A stretch of 64,000 bases of DNA from Anodontia alba (GCA_964016985.1 OZ024828.1:969501-1033500); one strand, 5' to 3'; positions 58,601-58,695 are shown, numbered from the stretch's first letter. Translations and numbers: made by a program. The notes: generated from the letters alone by a model not told the origin.

Positions 58601-58682
58601 CTTCTTCGTGTATGGGTTCGAGAAGAGAGTTCATGCCCCCACCTACCCCCAACAGTGTTGTTGTGGATGTAATTTGCTGTAG
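20871..58682 (+). CDS. SSUH2: SSUH2 (Ssu-2 homologue) protein, 12 coding exons
   Basis: Joining exons 20871-20914, 26304-26701, 28540-28609, 30729-30858, 37269-37329, 41225-41349, 42620-42682, 45593-45696, 49223-49315, 51199-51301, 54513-54617 and 58536-58682 gives 1443 nt, an uninterrupted frame of 480 residues. All introns are GT-AG and all phases agree. In order: residues 1-147 rich in Gly/Pro/Gln/Tyr, with PTAP at 126-129; PPSY at 152-155; a conserved SSUH2 region from about 171; then about 277-360 with six CxxC or CxxCxGxG-like units resembling the DnaJ zinc region; a strand-rich C-terminal part; and CCCGC at 473-477. Vertebrate SSUH2 proteins are about 350-380 residues; the extra length here is the N-terminal low-complexity part. 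The molecular role of the family is poorly known. Zinc binding and adaptor motifs are inferences. Confidence 0.85.
20996..21182. repeat. FB-B foldback MITE in SSUH2 intron 1
   Basis: Ends CATAGCTCTTGATAAGG and CTCTTATCTAGACCTATG. The perfect hairpin has arms ACATATGTTGTGGGTACTCA and complement, with tip GAAGCGCCTCGCTGAGGCGCTTC. It lies about 80 bases after exon 1. Confidence 0.9.
21206..21419. repeat. FB-D foldback MITE inserted in a core-II-type element
   Basis: TTAACCCTTGTCCTGCTGAA to CAGCAGGACAAGGGTTAA. It splits GGCCTGAGCAAACAATG from GCAGATCCAAAG..CATCTGATTAGGGTCTG, so it sits at TTAA inside an older core-II hairpin. Confidence 0.9.
21465..21994. repeat. FB-A foldback MITE split by SINE-1
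   Basis: The left tip is lost (it begins GACCCCCTTTAACCCC). The right end is AGGCATGTTTTTGTAATG after the SINE. The core-I hairpin is reduced to one arm. Confidence 0.85.
21653..21954 (+). mobile_element. SINE-1, tRNA-derived, with 12 bp target duplication
   Basis: The head GGCCTCGGTGGCTCATTTGG resembles a pol III A box and GGTCGCGGTTTTGACCC a B box. The body has CATTCTTTCGTGGAGATTGA and GCTAAGAGGACTAAGCCTGC. The tail is CTCAACACAAACAAACA. The flanking duplication AACATTTTCAGT is perfect (21641-21652, 21955-21966). Confidence 0.92.
22020..22213. repeat. FB-B foldback MITE
   Basis: Ends CATATCTCCAGATAAGG and CTTATCTGGAGCTATGTG. The core is GGTTCTCATTAGAAATGCCT / AGCACTTCTAATGAGTACC, with several unpaired changes. 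Confidence 0.82.
22226..22450. repeat. FB-F foldback MITE (GGGCCC ends)
   Basis: Starts GGGCCCAGTTGTTCAAAGC and ends GCTTTGAACAACTGGGCCC. One inner arm is shortened: TTTTTGCTGAAAAAAATG is followed by only part of the usual GAGTAGCTTTTGCA stem. Confidence 0.88.
22577..22713 (+). mobile_element. Short HINE-like element
   Basis: The 5' hairpin TATACCCCCTGCA / TGTAGGGGGATATA is followed by TCTGTCCATTTGTCTGTCTG. It ends ATTTCTTG before TT, preceded by AATAAGCACTGTTTATT. Related 3' pieces lie near 43120 and 60940. Confidence 0.55.
22745..23023 (+). mobile_element. SINE-1, 5' end shortened
   Basis: B-box-like GTGGGTTCAACCCCCAC, then CATTCTTTTGTAGAGATTGA, CAAGAAGGGCAGTTGTCAGT, and the tail AAACCTCAACACAAACGAAA. 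The A-box region is mostly lost. Confidence 0.85.
23280..23503 (+). mobile_element. HINE-F: short Helentron-like element, CTAG end
   Basis: The 5' hairpin is GCATCGGATGATGC within ATGCCTCCGC..GGGGGCAT. Next come CCGTACGTGGGTCCGTGCGT and a non-repetitive body. The 3' end GTGTACTGTGGACAC is a small stem-loop followed by ATTTCTAG and then TT. A second copy, inverted, is at 52861-53100. Confidence 0.72.
23600..23804. repeat. FB-C foldback MITE, left part, cut by HINE-C
   Basis: It has TTATTCAATCTTATTACTGC, CATACCCCTATAAGC and the hairpin TTTGAATTGCATTGACTTG / CAATACCAATGGGTAGCC, then CACAACATATG. At AAATCAGAAA the sequence jumps into HINE-C. Confidence 0.7.
23805..24337 (-). mobile_element. HINE-C: Helentron-like element with CTAG 3' end
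   Basis: Read on the minus strand it starts TATCCCTGCGC with a hairpin (CCTGCGCTTTTC / GAAAAAGCAGG), then GTCCGTCCGTCCGTC. Two tandem units of about 270 bp carry ACATCAAAATTCC and CATAGGGC.RTC.CCTGTGAC. It ends with the stem-loop CGATGGTGCGCCATCG, then ACTTGCTCTAG before TTTC. Confidence 0.78.
24428..24516. repeat. Palindromic CGTC-rich MITE
   Basis: Tips CCCAGCAAACACACAGCG and TTTTTTGCTGGG. Central stem GTCGCTGCAACGTC / GACGTTGCAGCGAC. Related in style to 8478-8591. Confidence 0.8.
24585..24852 (+). mobile_element. SINE-2 (SINE-like repeat)
   Basis: AATTGGCTTACAGTTGGGCA and CTGCTATCCTTGTAGCAGG in the head, a pyrimidine-rich CTCTTTCATCTCCTCTAC middle, and the 3' end GTTGACGTGTCGTTAAACCC similar to the SINE-1 tail. 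Second copy at 52558-52838. Confidence 0.75.
25130..25262 (+). repeat. Retroposon 3' end with (ATT)n tail
   Basis: TGTGTTACCCTCTATAAATA then AAGTC and nine ATT units. This resembles the short-repeat tail of CR1-type LINEs or their SINEs. The upstream body is too diverged to classify. Confidence 0.6.
25264..25620. repeat. FB-K foldback element split by FB-D
   Basis: CTCCTTTCTGAAAAGGGATC on the left and GATCCATTTTCAGAAGGG on the right are the arms. FB-D (25338-25541) sits between them at TAA/TTAA. Other FB-K copies are at 41805, 47625, 57530 and 62020. Confidence 0.7.
25338..25541. repeat. FB-D foldback MITE, inverted
   Basis: TAACCCTTGTCATGCTGAAT to AGCAAGAGAAGGGTTAA. Hairpin arms CAGATCCAGATCAGTT and AACTGATCTGGATC, with a shortened tip. 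Nested in FB-K. Confidence 0.85.
25653..25896. repeat. FB-F foldback MITE
   Basis: GGGCCCAGTTGTTCAAAGT to TTGAACAACTGGGCCC. Inner stem TGCTGAAAAAAATGTGAGTA and TACTCACATTTTTTCAGCA, with GCTTTTGCA-type tip slightly altered. Confidence 0.9.
26001..26282. repeat. FB-A foldback MITE ending 21 bases before SSUH2 exon 2
   Basis: CATTACGAAAACACGCC to GCATGTTTTCGTGATG. Hairpin arms TGGGTATTCATTAGAACTGC / GCAGTTCTAATGAGTACCCA, tip CTTGATGAG. Exon 2 begins at 26304, so the MITE must cover the usual branch-point zone. Confidence 0.92.
26304..26701 (+). other. SSUH2: SSUH2 exon 2 (Gly/Pro/Tyr/Gln-rich N-terminal region, PTAP)
   Basis: Acceptor TTTGCTTTCCAG, donor GTAAGA at 26702. It encodes residues 15-147: PGYPQGQGYPGG-type repeats, then three PPPAGAYQGG units. 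Two of these are identical 30 bp repeats at 26422-26451 and 26452-26481. An acidic stretch and PTAP at residues 126-129 follow. A start at Met20 (26317) is possible, but the upstream exon joins in frame and looks like a true N terminus. It ends in phase 1. Confidence 0.85.
26758..27023. repeat. Diverged ~155 bp tandem duplication after exon 2
   Basis: CAGCCTGAGTGGTTCAGTAACCAGAG (first unit) and CAGTCTGAGTGGCTCTGTAGCCAGAG (second unit) match in order with GTCTGCCCTCA / GTGCCTGCCCTCA and a following FB-L head (GTACAGTAA.TCTCCTAAAATTT). The duplicated block includes the start of FB-L. Confidence 0.65.
27024..27244. repeat. FB-L foldback MITE with core-II centre
   Basis: Ends TACAGTAATTGTCCTAAAAT and ATTTTAGGACTTTTACTGTA. 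Centre GCAAACAGTGTAGACCCTG / CTGGGTCTGCACTGTTTGC, tip GACTGCTCCTGAAGGAGCAGTC. Other copies are at 44688, 45030, 51907 and 63163. Confidence 0.85.
27250..28090. other. Intron stretch with no recognised feature
   Basis: No exon-like interval. Short phrase repeats (TAATGTCACTA.TGGTATTATG, CCCATAAGGGATAATCAG / CCCTGTAAGGGGTAGTCAG near 27790 and 27860) suggest small local duplications. Confidence 0.4.
28100..28330. repeat. Interspersed repeat (pairs with 45700-45912)
   Basis: The shared blocks are TTTTTCAAAATATGTCTATG, AAATCAGGAGAACTTA, CTTAAGTCATGGC-like, AAAGATTTTGAGTGCATA and GATTACCAGGTGTG. Class unknown; both copies lie in SSUH2 introns. Confidence 0.7.
28335..28515. repeat. Foldback element with core-I centre, variant ends
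   Basis: Ends AAGGAGTAGTTGG and AATACTCCTCCTTAAC-like. Hairpin arms TTGTGGGTACTCATTAGAAG and complement, tip CGCTTAGCTGAGGTG. It stops about 25 bases before exon 3 (28540). The ends match neither FB-A nor FB-B. Confidence 0.75.
28540..28609 (+). other. SSUH2: SSUH2 exon 3 (PPSY motif)
   Basis: Acceptor CTACCATTACAG, donor GTAAGT at 28610. It encodes APLPPPSYDEAMRQEPPQRE and a few more residues, with the PPxY motif at residues 152-155. Phase 1 in, phase 2 out. Confidence 0.85.
28646..28694. repeat. Poly-C tract joined to (AC)n
   Basis: About 16 C followed by about 17 AC units. Like the compound at 11680-11724. Confidence 0.95.
29085..29600. repeat. Core-II foldback MITE split by SINE-1
   Basis: Outer arms CACCATTGTAGTCTGGAGAC and CAGTCTGCAATGGGTTAA (approximate complement). 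Centre CAGACCCAGATCAGATGCC and GCATCTGATCAGGGTCTCC. The SINE is inserted at the hairpin tip. Confidence 0.75.
29138..29442 (+). mobile_element. SINE-1 with 13 bp target duplication
   Basis: Head CTCGGTGGCTCGGTTGG (A-box-like) and GTCGCGGGTTCAACCCC (B-box-like), the complete body, tail CTCAACACAAACAAA. Perfect duplication CAGATCAGATGCC at 29125-29137 and 29443-29455. Confidence 0.93.
29692..29881. repeat. FB-E foldback MITE, diverged
   Basis: TTAACTTTAGCACTTTTTGGG at the start, TTAGGAGACAATTTGCAGG arm, and GTTCAGCATGCTAAGTGTTAA at the end. TTAA on both sides. Confidence 0.65.
30044..30340 (+). mobile_element. SINE-1-related SINE with a different head
   Basis: The head CATAGCGTAGTTGATTGC and the B-box-like AAGTTTGAATCCCAGC differ from SINE-1. 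The body GTGGAGATTGATCGTAAAG and GAGAAAACTAAGCCTGCCC is shared. The tail is CATAAAAATCCAACTCATAT. Confidence 0.7.
30413..30602. repeat. FB-B foldback MITE
   Basis: Ends CACAGCTCCAAATAAGG and CTCTTATCAAGAGCAATG. Perfect core-I hairpin: arms ACATATGTTGTGGGTACTCA and complement, tip GAAGTGCCTCGCTAAGGCACTTC. About 125 bases before exon 4. Confidence 0.88.
30729..30858 (+). other. SSUH2: SSUH2 exon 4 (start of conserved SSUH2 region)
   Basis: Acceptor TTTTCTATCTAG, donor GTAAGT at 30859. Residues 171-214: IREEEAREALLSFVAEHCCY then GKGAARELRFTDLRHSSAFH. The SSUH2-type ALLSFV..CCYGKGAA block is the clearest family signature. Phase 2 in, phase 0 out. Confidence 0.9.
32925..34144 (-). mobile_element. 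5'-truncated LINE inserted in HINE-A with 10 bp target duplication
   Basis: The target duplication AATATGGGTA lies at 32915-32924 and 34145-34154. The 3' terminus (minus strand) ends GTCAGTAATGAAAGACTAAC, matching the second copy near 56612-56632. It is truncated inside the RT, as usual for LINE insertion. Confidence 0.85.
32982..34166 (-). pseudogene. LINE reverse transcriptase C-terminal part, 5'-truncated ORF
   Basis: The open frame (about 390 codons, with the first few from flanking DNA) begins at RT block NGVKQGCVLA. It has the catalytic FADDM, then KFTYLGSTLS, LLYACETWT, LRWTGHV and a basic KRAQRKARAKAS tail. It ends in a C2H2-like finger in which the first Cys is replaced by Trp (WSIC) while both His remain (SHLRTH). 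The clade is uncertain (RTE/Nimb-like style). The missing N-terminal RT and endonuclease make it dead. Confidence 0.85.
34455..34532 (+). repeat. GTCC-type microsatellite of HINE-B
   Basis: About ten CGTCCGTG units with C/T and A variants directly after the 5' hairpin. Confidence 0.9.
34792..35793 (+). repeat. Near-identical 437 bp direct duplication, offset 565 bp
   Basis: 34792-35228 matches 35357-35793. The one difference I noticed is TCTTTCTGG versus TCTTCCTGG. The duplication is much younger than the array around it. Confidence 0.9.
36150..36293. repeat. FB-B foldback MITE, diverged
   Basis: Core arms GGGTACTCATTAAAAGTGTC and complement-like CACTTCTAATGAATACCC. Right end CAACTTATCTGGAACTAT. 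It abuts the HINE-A 3' end, so HINE-A may have inserted into it. Confidence 0.75.
36719..37212. repeat. FB-I foldback element split by FB-J
   Basis: Ends CAGCTGAACCTCAATATC and GCCATTGAGGTTCGACTG. The centre is a reduced GTATGTTGTG / CAACATACAATT hairpin. Other copies at 40267 and 48023 keep a GTACTCATTAG core. It ends about 55 bases before exon 5. Confidence 0.75.
36826..37003. repeat. FB-J MITE, TA target duplication, nested in FB-I
   Basis: CAGTCAAATCTGTCTTAAGC to ACACAGGTTTGACTG, flanked by TA (36824-36825, 37004-37005). Internal TGGCTGCTTAATACAG repeats. Second copy at 47775-47931. Confidence 0.85.
37269..37329 (+). other. SSUH2: SSUH2 exon 5
   Basis: Acceptor TTTTCCTTACAG, donor GTAAGT at 37330. 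Encodes YTLETFGEGRSTSWAFEPYS plus a split Gly. Phase 0 in, phase 1 out. Confidence 0.88.
37533..37884. repeat. FB-C foldback MITE, complete, TA target duplication
   Basis: CCATATTCGACCTTATTACC to GGTTGAATATGG, with TA on both sides (37531-37532, 37885-37886). Core-I-related hairpin: GCATATGTTGTGGGTACCC and its partner, tip TTTGAATTGCAT / ATGCAATTCAAA. Confidence 0.9.
37947..38157. repeat. FB-E foldback MITE (TTAA ends)
   Basis: TTAACACTTTGCATCCTGGG at the left and GCCCATAGGATGGTAATTGTTAA at the right (approximate). Perfect hairpin: TTTCATGCAAATTGTCTCC / AGACAATTTGCATGAAGTG. Confidence 0.85.
38415..38595. repeat. FB-B foldback MITE with one arm partly duplicated
   Basis: The arm CAAAAACATATGTTGTGGTACT occurs twice, at 38432 and diverged at 38471, before the single complementary arm CACAACATATGTTTTTG. 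Right end CTTATCTGGAGCTATG. Confidence 0.8.
38805..38997. repeat. FB-B foldback MITE, complete
   Basis: CATAGCTACAGATAAG to CTATCTGTTGCTATG. Arms ACATATGTTGTGGGTACTCA and complement, tip GAAGCGCCTCACCGAGGTGCTTC with one G-T. Confidence 0.9.
39174..39431. repeat. FB-F foldback MITE, diverged ends
   Basis: GGGCCAATGTTTCAAAGC to TTTGAACAACTGAGCCC. The inner stem TGCTGAAAAAATGTGAGTAG / CTACTCACATTTTTTCAGCA is perfect, with tip CTTTTGCAAATGCAAAAG. Confidence 0.88.
39490..39809 (+). mobile_element. SINE-1 copy
   Basis: GACTCAGTCAGATGCATGTC (A-box region), GTTGGGGGTTCGATTGCC (B-box-like), CTTTCGTGGAGATTGATCG and the tail AACTCCAAACCAACCAACCC. Confidence 0.85.
39916..40191. repeat. FB-A foldback MITE, complete
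   Basis: CATCACGAAAACATACC to GGCGTGTTTTCGTAATG. Arms GTGGGTACTCGTTAGAACTG and partner GGTTCTAATGAGTACCCAC, tip CCTCAAAGAGG. Confidence 0.92.
40267..40625. repeat. FB-I foldback element
   Basis: ACAGTTGAACTTCAATGGCT to GAGCCATTGATGTTCAA. Hairpin GTGTACTCATTAGCATTGCC / AGATTCTAATGAGTACACAC (not fully paired at the tip). Confidence 0.75.
40650..40883. repeat. FB-A foldback MITE, left core arm deleted
   Basis: CATTACGAAAACATGCC to GTGTGTTTTTATGATG. Only GAACCACCTCAATGAGGCAG and one outer arm of the hairpin remain. Confidence 0.82.
41225..41349 (+). other. SSUH2: SSUH2 exon 6
   Basis: Acceptor TTTGTGTTCATAG, donor GTAAAG at 41350. Encodes residues 235-276: QPIDGPNNGPAPGPWDIQAS then PPQLFQNQKTEIEVPHTASV and K. 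WDIQ and IEVPHTAS match the SSUH2 pattern before the Cys-rich region. Phase 1 in, phase 0 out. Confidence 0.9.
41416..41693. repeat. FB-A foldback MITE, complete
   Basis: CATCACGAAAACATGCC to GCGTGTTTTCGTAATG. Arms TATGGGTACTCGTTAGAACC and partner, tip GCCTCATCAAGGC. About 65 bases after exon 6. Confidence 0.93.
41805..42040. repeat. FB-K foldback element cluster
   Basis: CTTCTGAATGGGGTTTACTC, AAAAGGAAAGACTTTGCTCC, CTTCCCTTTTAGAGAGCAAA and a second set near 41945-42040 look like two overlapping FB-K copies. The arms are imperfect. Confidence 0.6.
42399..42462. repeat. Core-II-like hairpin with variant outer stem
   Basis: GTGGACAACAAAGGCCAGAT and ATCTGGCCTTTGTTGCCCAC pair around CAGACTGCACAAATGTGCAGTCTG. 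The outer stem differs from the usual ACAGTGTAGACC, but the CAGACTGC inner part is shared. Confidence 0.85.
42620..42682 (+). other. SSUH2: SSUH2 exon 7 (first two CxxC units)
   Basis: Acceptor TTGTGTTTCAG, donor GTAAGA at 42683. Encodes PCHNCMAMGRVRCHRCYGRG and R: CHNC-MAMG and CHRCYGRG, the second a full CxxCxGxG. Phase 0 on both sides. Confidence 0.9.
42918..42985. repeat. Core-II hairpin
   Basis: GCAAACAGTGTGGAACCAGA and TCTGGGTCCACACTGTTTGC, tip CTGCTCCTAAAGGAGCAG. Surroundings (GTCGTCTGCTGAATATTC, TTTAAGGGTTAA) match the element at 20226. Confidence 0.85.
43471..44680 (+). mobile_element. HINE-D: Helentron-like element, CTTG 3' end
   Basis: 5' hairpin TATAGCTCCACCTT / AAGTGGGGCTATA. 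(TTCCGTGA)-type microsatellite near 43538-43590. Tandem core of about 5 units with CTTGGAGTTATGTCCCTTG and GAAACTTATACCACACTTGG. 3' stem-loop GTCAGATCCTCTGAC (44658-44672), then AACTCTTG before TT. Confidence 0.8.
44688..44908. repeat. FB-L foldback MITE with core-II centre
   Basis: TATGGTAAATGTCCTCAAAT to TTTAGGACATTTATCATA. Centre CAGACTGCTCCTAAAGGAGC and AGTCTG, outer GCAAACATTGCAGACCC / GGGTCTACACTGTTTGC. HINE-D sits immediately before it. Confidence 0.85.
45030..45439. repeat. FB-L foldback MITE split by FB-D
   Basis: TATGGTAGATGTCCTGAAAT on the left. After the FB-D (45146-45357), GAAACAACTGCATAAAAAGC and CTTGATCATTTACCATA continue the FB-L right half. The core-II centre has lost its tip. 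Confidence 0.8.
45146..45357. repeat. FB-D foldback MITE, inverted, nested in FB-L
   Basis: TTAACCCTTGTCATGCTGAA to TTCAGCAGGACAAGGGTTGA. Hairpin GATCAGTTGGCTTCTTCAGA and partner, outer arms CAAACAGTGCAGAT / ATCTACATGTTTG. Confidence 0.88.
45455..45578. repeat. FB-E-related foldback fragment before exon 8
   Basis: CACATGAAATGTCAAGCCAT, an A-rich run, then ATGTCATCGGCTACAATTTT. This is half of the element type at 14533. It ends about 15 bases before exon 8 (45593). Confidence 0.6.
45593..45696 (+). other. SSUH2: SSUH2 exon 8 (two CxxCxGxG-like units)
   Basis: Acceptor AATTCCTTCAG, donor GTAAGG at 45697. Encodes VRCTTCGGQGHRNVYRNGEY then EHERCTWCHGNGRR: CTTCGGQG and CTWCHGNG. Ends in phase 2 (AT), completed to Met by exon 9. 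Confidence 0.9.
45700..45912. repeat. Interspersed repeat (pairs with 28100-28330)
   Basis: Same blocks in the same order as the intron-2 copy (for example AAAGATTTTGAGTGCATATC and GATTACCAGGTGTGGATC). It starts immediately after exon 8. Confidence 0.7.
46059..46232 (+). mobile_element. SINE-1 3' half
   Basis: CACTGATTCAAGAAGGGCAG, GCTTAGAGGACTAAGCCTGC, AAACCTCAACTCAATCAAA. The head is missing. Confidence 0.8.
46355..46515. repeat. Long imperfect hairpin
   Basis: CCTGTAAAATTTCAGTTAGTC near 46362 pairs with GACTAACTGAAATTTTACAGG near 46498 (arms of about 21 bases), and CTCTCATTCTTGAAATGA with TCATTTTTGATCCAGC-like partners, around TTAATGTTGCCAACATTAA. Single copy; class unknown. Confidence 0.7.
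46602..47388 (+). mobile_element. HINE-E: Helentron-like element
   Basis: 5' hairpin TATACCCCGCCAC / GTGGCGGGGTATTA, then GTCCGTCCGTCTGTCC. Diverged ~130 bp units carry TTTTCGTTTCCGGATGATAA, CCAAACTTG and GGAGTTATCTGCCCGAGACA. The inverted tip GGCGGGGTATTATGC recurs near 47360. The 3' stem-loop is not clear, so the right end is approximate. Confidence 0.72.
47625..47770. repeat. FB-K foldback element, complete
   Basis: CTTCTGAAAAAGGGGTCTAC / GTAGATCCCTTTTCAGAAG arms and the inner hairpin AAAGAATTTTCTCC / GTAGAAAATTCTTTC. Confidence 0.8.
47775..47931. repeat. FB-J MITE, TA target duplication
   Basis: CAGTCAAACCCGTCCGAAAG to ACACAGGTTTGACTG with TA on both sides. Confidence 0.82.
48023..48320. 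repeat. FB-I element, right part lost
   Basis: ACAGGTAAACTTCAATGACT, GGGAAATTTTCTTATTTTAT and the GTACTCATTAGAATTGCTTC core arm. The second core arm is degraded. Confidence 0.6.
48386..48950. mobile_element. DT-G TIR element, most intact copy
   Basis: Left ACTTACTGTGCTTTCGACAT, right ATGTCGAAAGGACAGTAG. The subterminal GCTTGGCGCTTTAC and AAACTCCAAGCAAAAA are also inverted. 565 bp, no ORF with a known domain. Reference copy for 371-2798, 2809-3185 and 54848-55318. Confidence 0.85.
48955..49198. repeat. FB-F foldback MITE, complete
   Basis: GGGCCCAGTTGTTCAAAGC to GCTTTGAACAACCGGGCCC. Inner stem TGCTGAAAAAATGTGAGTAG / CTACTCACATTTTTTCAGCA with tip CTTTTGCAGTGCAAAAG. It abuts DT-G and precedes exon 9 by 24 bases. 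Confidence 0.93.
49223..49315 (+). other. SSUH2: SSUH2 exon 9 (last Cys-rich units)
   Basis: Acceptor ATATTTTCAG, donor GTAAGT at 49316. Encodes MCMICHGFGMVTCACCQGHC then NLKCFIKLTIL: CMICHGFG and CACCQGHC. Ends phase 2 (TG), completed to Trp by exon 10, giving the family-like FIKLTILW. Confidence 0.9.
49392..49632. repeat. FB-F foldback MITE, complete
   Basis: GGGCCCAGGTGTTCAAAGC to TTTGAACAACTGGGCCC. The inner stem is identical to the copy 440 bases upstream. The two flank exon 9 and are palindromic, so they can pair with each other in either sense. Confidence 0.92.
49650..49830 (+). mobile_element. SINE-3 (tRNA-like head)
   Basis: GTGGTCAGTACTTCTGACTT, B-box-like TTGGATTTGAATCCACC, CTTCATTGCACAGAGCTTTT and the 3' end GTAAAACACCAAATCATCGT. 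Second copy at 59136-59312. Confidence 0.75.
49996..50059. repeat. Core-II-like hairpin
   Basis: GGAAACAGTGAATGCCCAGA and TCAGGGCCTTCACTGTCC, tip CTGCACAGATGCGCAG. Downstream CAGAATCATTGTATACTACA matches the family at 19045. Confidence 0.8.
50530..50715. repeat. FB-E foldback MITE
   Basis: AGGATTCAGTATTCCATGCA and ATTTGCATGAAATGTTGAAT (imperfect arms), between TTTTTCTTATTTTCCCACAA and TTTTCTGAGAAAAAATAAG. GTCGTCTGCTGAAATTT lies at the right. Confidence 0.75.
50836..50900. repeat. Perfect hairpin adjoining FB-A
   Basis: GAATATGAAAATTAAAATGA and its near complement TCATTTAAATTTTCATATTC enclose ATTTCTTGCTGTCTGCAGACAAAGCAAGAAAT (given as stem ATTTCTTGCT / AGCAAGAAAT). No other copy was seen. 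Confidence 0.7.
50901..51176. repeat. FB-A foldback MITE ending 22 bases before exon 10
   Basis: CATCACGAAAACATGCC to GGCTTGTTTTCGTAATG. Core GTGAGTACTCATTAGAACGG with a damaged partner. Exon 10 begins at 51199. Confidence 0.9.
51199..51301 (+). other. SSUH2: SSUH2 exon 10
   Basis: Acceptor GTTTTCTTGCCAG, donor GTACGT at 51302. Encodes WTNHLEDHIVERTALPDHLI then RSVSGQVAFEEQQPR. Pattern WxxHxxExIVER fits the family. Phase 2 in, phase 0 out. Confidence 0.9.
51392..51699 (-). mobile_element. SINE-1, inverted, with 12 bp target duplication
   Basis: On the minus strand: GCCGGCCTTGGTGGCTCAGT head, GTCGCGGGTTCAACCCC B-box-like, full body, and an AAGCAAACAAACA tail. Perfect duplication AATTTTCTAAAT at 51380-51391 and 51700-51711. 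Confidence 0.93.
51907..52130. repeat. FB-L foldback MITE with core-II centre
   Basis: GGTAAATGTCCTATAATTTT to AAATTTTAGGATATTTACTG. Centre GACCCTGATCAGACTGCTCC, loop TTGACTGCCTCA, GGAGCAGTCTGATCTGGGTC (arms approximate). Confidence 0.85.
52170..52524. repeat. FB-H foldback element split by a SINE-1 fragment
   Basis: GGCCCCGAGGTCAAGCTGAG on the left and ATAATCTCGGGGCC on the right are inverted. Internally CATGCTCAACTCAGCTGAAC and AGTGGGTTGAGCATG. The SINE piece (52286-52420) sits at the centre. Confidence 0.7.
52286..52420 (-). mobile_element. SINE-1 3' half, inverted
   Basis: GTGTTGAGGTTTTACGGCCC, ACGTTTACTGGGCAGGCTTA, CCTCTAAGTGGTTAACCAGT. Breaks off at GTGCACATTCTTTC. Confidence 0.85.
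52558..52838 (+). mobile_element. SINE-2 (SINE-like repeat), second copy
   Basis: AATTGGCTTACAGTTGGGCA, CTGCAATCCTTGTAGCAGG, the pyrimidine-rich middle, and GTTGACATGTCATTAAACCC. Aligns along its length with 24585-24852. Confidence 0.78.
52861..53100 (-). mobile_element. HINE-F second copy, inverted
   Basis: Minus strand: TATGCCCCCGCATCAGATGA and GATGCCGGGGGCA form the 5' hairpin. The 3' end is GTGTACTGTGGACACATTTC then TAG before TT. This copy confirms both borders of HINE-F. Confidence 0.8.
53213..54176. repeat. FB-D foldback MITE split by HINE-G
   Basis: TTAACCCTTGTCTTGCTGAA to TAGAAGTGGGCATGGCATCT on the left. After HINE-G, TTAATTCAGCATGGCAAGGC and TTAA complete the element. TTAA at 53213-53216 and 54173-54176. 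Confidence 0.82.
53381..54152 (+). mobile_element. HINE-G: tandem-core Helentron-like element, CTAG end
   Basis: Five ~155 bp units begin near 53382, 53540, 53694, 53846 and 54003. They share TATAGGTCAAGTTYGATTTA and GGAGTTAYGGCCCTTTTTCA. The 3' stem-loop TGTGTCATACTGACACA is followed by TTTCTAG and TT. No 5' hairpin is visible, so it is 5'-truncated. Confidence 0.8.
54513..54617 (+). other. SSUH2: SSUH2 exon 11
   Basis: Acceptor ATTCTAATTTCAG, donor GTAACC at 54618. Encodes VWPINHFPDSEINTASQRLV then AQHASAFPSERLLMQ. Phase 0 on both sides. Confidence 0.9.
54682..54748. repeat. Core-II hairpin
   Basis: GCAAACAGTGTAGACCCAGA and TCTGGGTCTACACTGTTTGC, tip GATGCTGCCAAAGGCAGCATC. Confidence 0.9.
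54848..55318. mobile_element. DT-G TIR element, left end truncated
   Basis: Starts inside the family at GCAAAACCATTTGCCGTAAC and runs to GATTTCGAAAGGACAGTA. It lies between two similar core-II hairpins with matching flanks (GGCCTGAGCAAACAGTG). Confidence 0.82.
55342..55408. repeat. Core-II hairpin
   Basis: GCAAACAGTGTAGACCCTGA and TCTGGGTCTACACTGTTTAC, tip TCCTGCCTTTGGCAACA. Both flanks resemble those of 54682-54748, suggesting a local duplication. Confidence 0.85.
55690..56125 (+). repeat. Unclassified sequence joined to LINE 3' region
   Basis: GC-richer than its surroundings (GGCAGCTGGGGCGGAGGAAA). It has no clear domain, and joins directly to the LINE copy at about 56127. It could be the LINE 5' UTR left after internal deletion, or an unrelated element. 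Confidence 0.4.
56127..56632 (+). pseudogene. LINE 3' fragment with C2H2-like finger (second copy)
   Basis: Reads SIHTLLKLAQLRWTGHVTRM to a basic KAR tail and CSICNRQFRAKIALISNLRT then HK and a stop at 56572-56574. It matches the C-terminal third of the 32982-34166 ORF closely. Both finger Cys are kept while the first His is Asn. The 3' UTR ends GTCAGTAATGACAGACGAAC. No RT core is present. Confidence 0.85.
56679..56922. repeat. FB-F foldback MITE, complete
   Basis: GGGCCGAGTTGTTCAAAGC to GCTTTGAACAACTGGGCCC. Inner stem and tip CTTTTGCAGTGCAAAAG are identical to the 48955 copy. Confidence 0.92.
57161..57507. repeat. FB-C foldback MITE, complete, TA target duplication
   Basis: CCGTATTCGACCTAATCACC to AATTAGGTCGAATATGG with TA on both sides. 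Hairpin arms CATTTGAATTGCATCGAC / GTCGATGCAATTCAAATG. Confidence 0.93.
57530..57745. repeat. FB-K foldback element
   Basis: GGGAGCTACTCTTGAAGGAA and AAATTCTTTTCTTAAGAGAA, then AGGCAACTTCC and AATTGTCTCCCTTTGC. Diverged. Confidence 0.55.
57757..57942. repeat. FB-E foldback MITE
   Basis: GCTTAGCATGCTAGGTAG to GCCCAGAGAGGGGTAAAG. Hairpin AACAGGATTTGACATTTCAT and its complement with a short AATTTG-type loop. Confidence 0.85.
58015..58510. repeat. FB-B foldback MITE split by FB-C
   Basis: TTCTTATTTCTGCATGAAAA and the core arm up to ACAACATA on the left. TATTTTCATGCAGAAATAAG and CTTATCTAGAGCTATGTG on the right. The break is at TA. Confidence 0.88.
58100..58443. repeat. FB-C foldback MITE nested in FB-B, TA target duplication
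   Basis: CCGTATTCGACCTAATTACC to AATTAGATCGAATATGG, TA at 58098-58099 and 58444-58445. Hairpin tip TTTGAATTGCATCGAC / GTTGATGCAATTCAAA. Confidence 0.93.
58536..58682 (+). other. SSUH2: SSUH2 exon 12 (terminal coding exon)
   Basis: Acceptor TTTTCTTGCAG. Encodes residues 433-480, RHRVRIIPVTQALYKWKNED then FDFFVYGFEKRVHAPTYPQQ and CCCGCNLL, with stop TAG at 58680-58682. The FxVYG and C-terminal CCCGC cluster fit the SSUH2 C terminus. No AATAAA is evident close by. Confidence 0.92.
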
Positions 58683-58695
58683 ATTTCTTTATACA

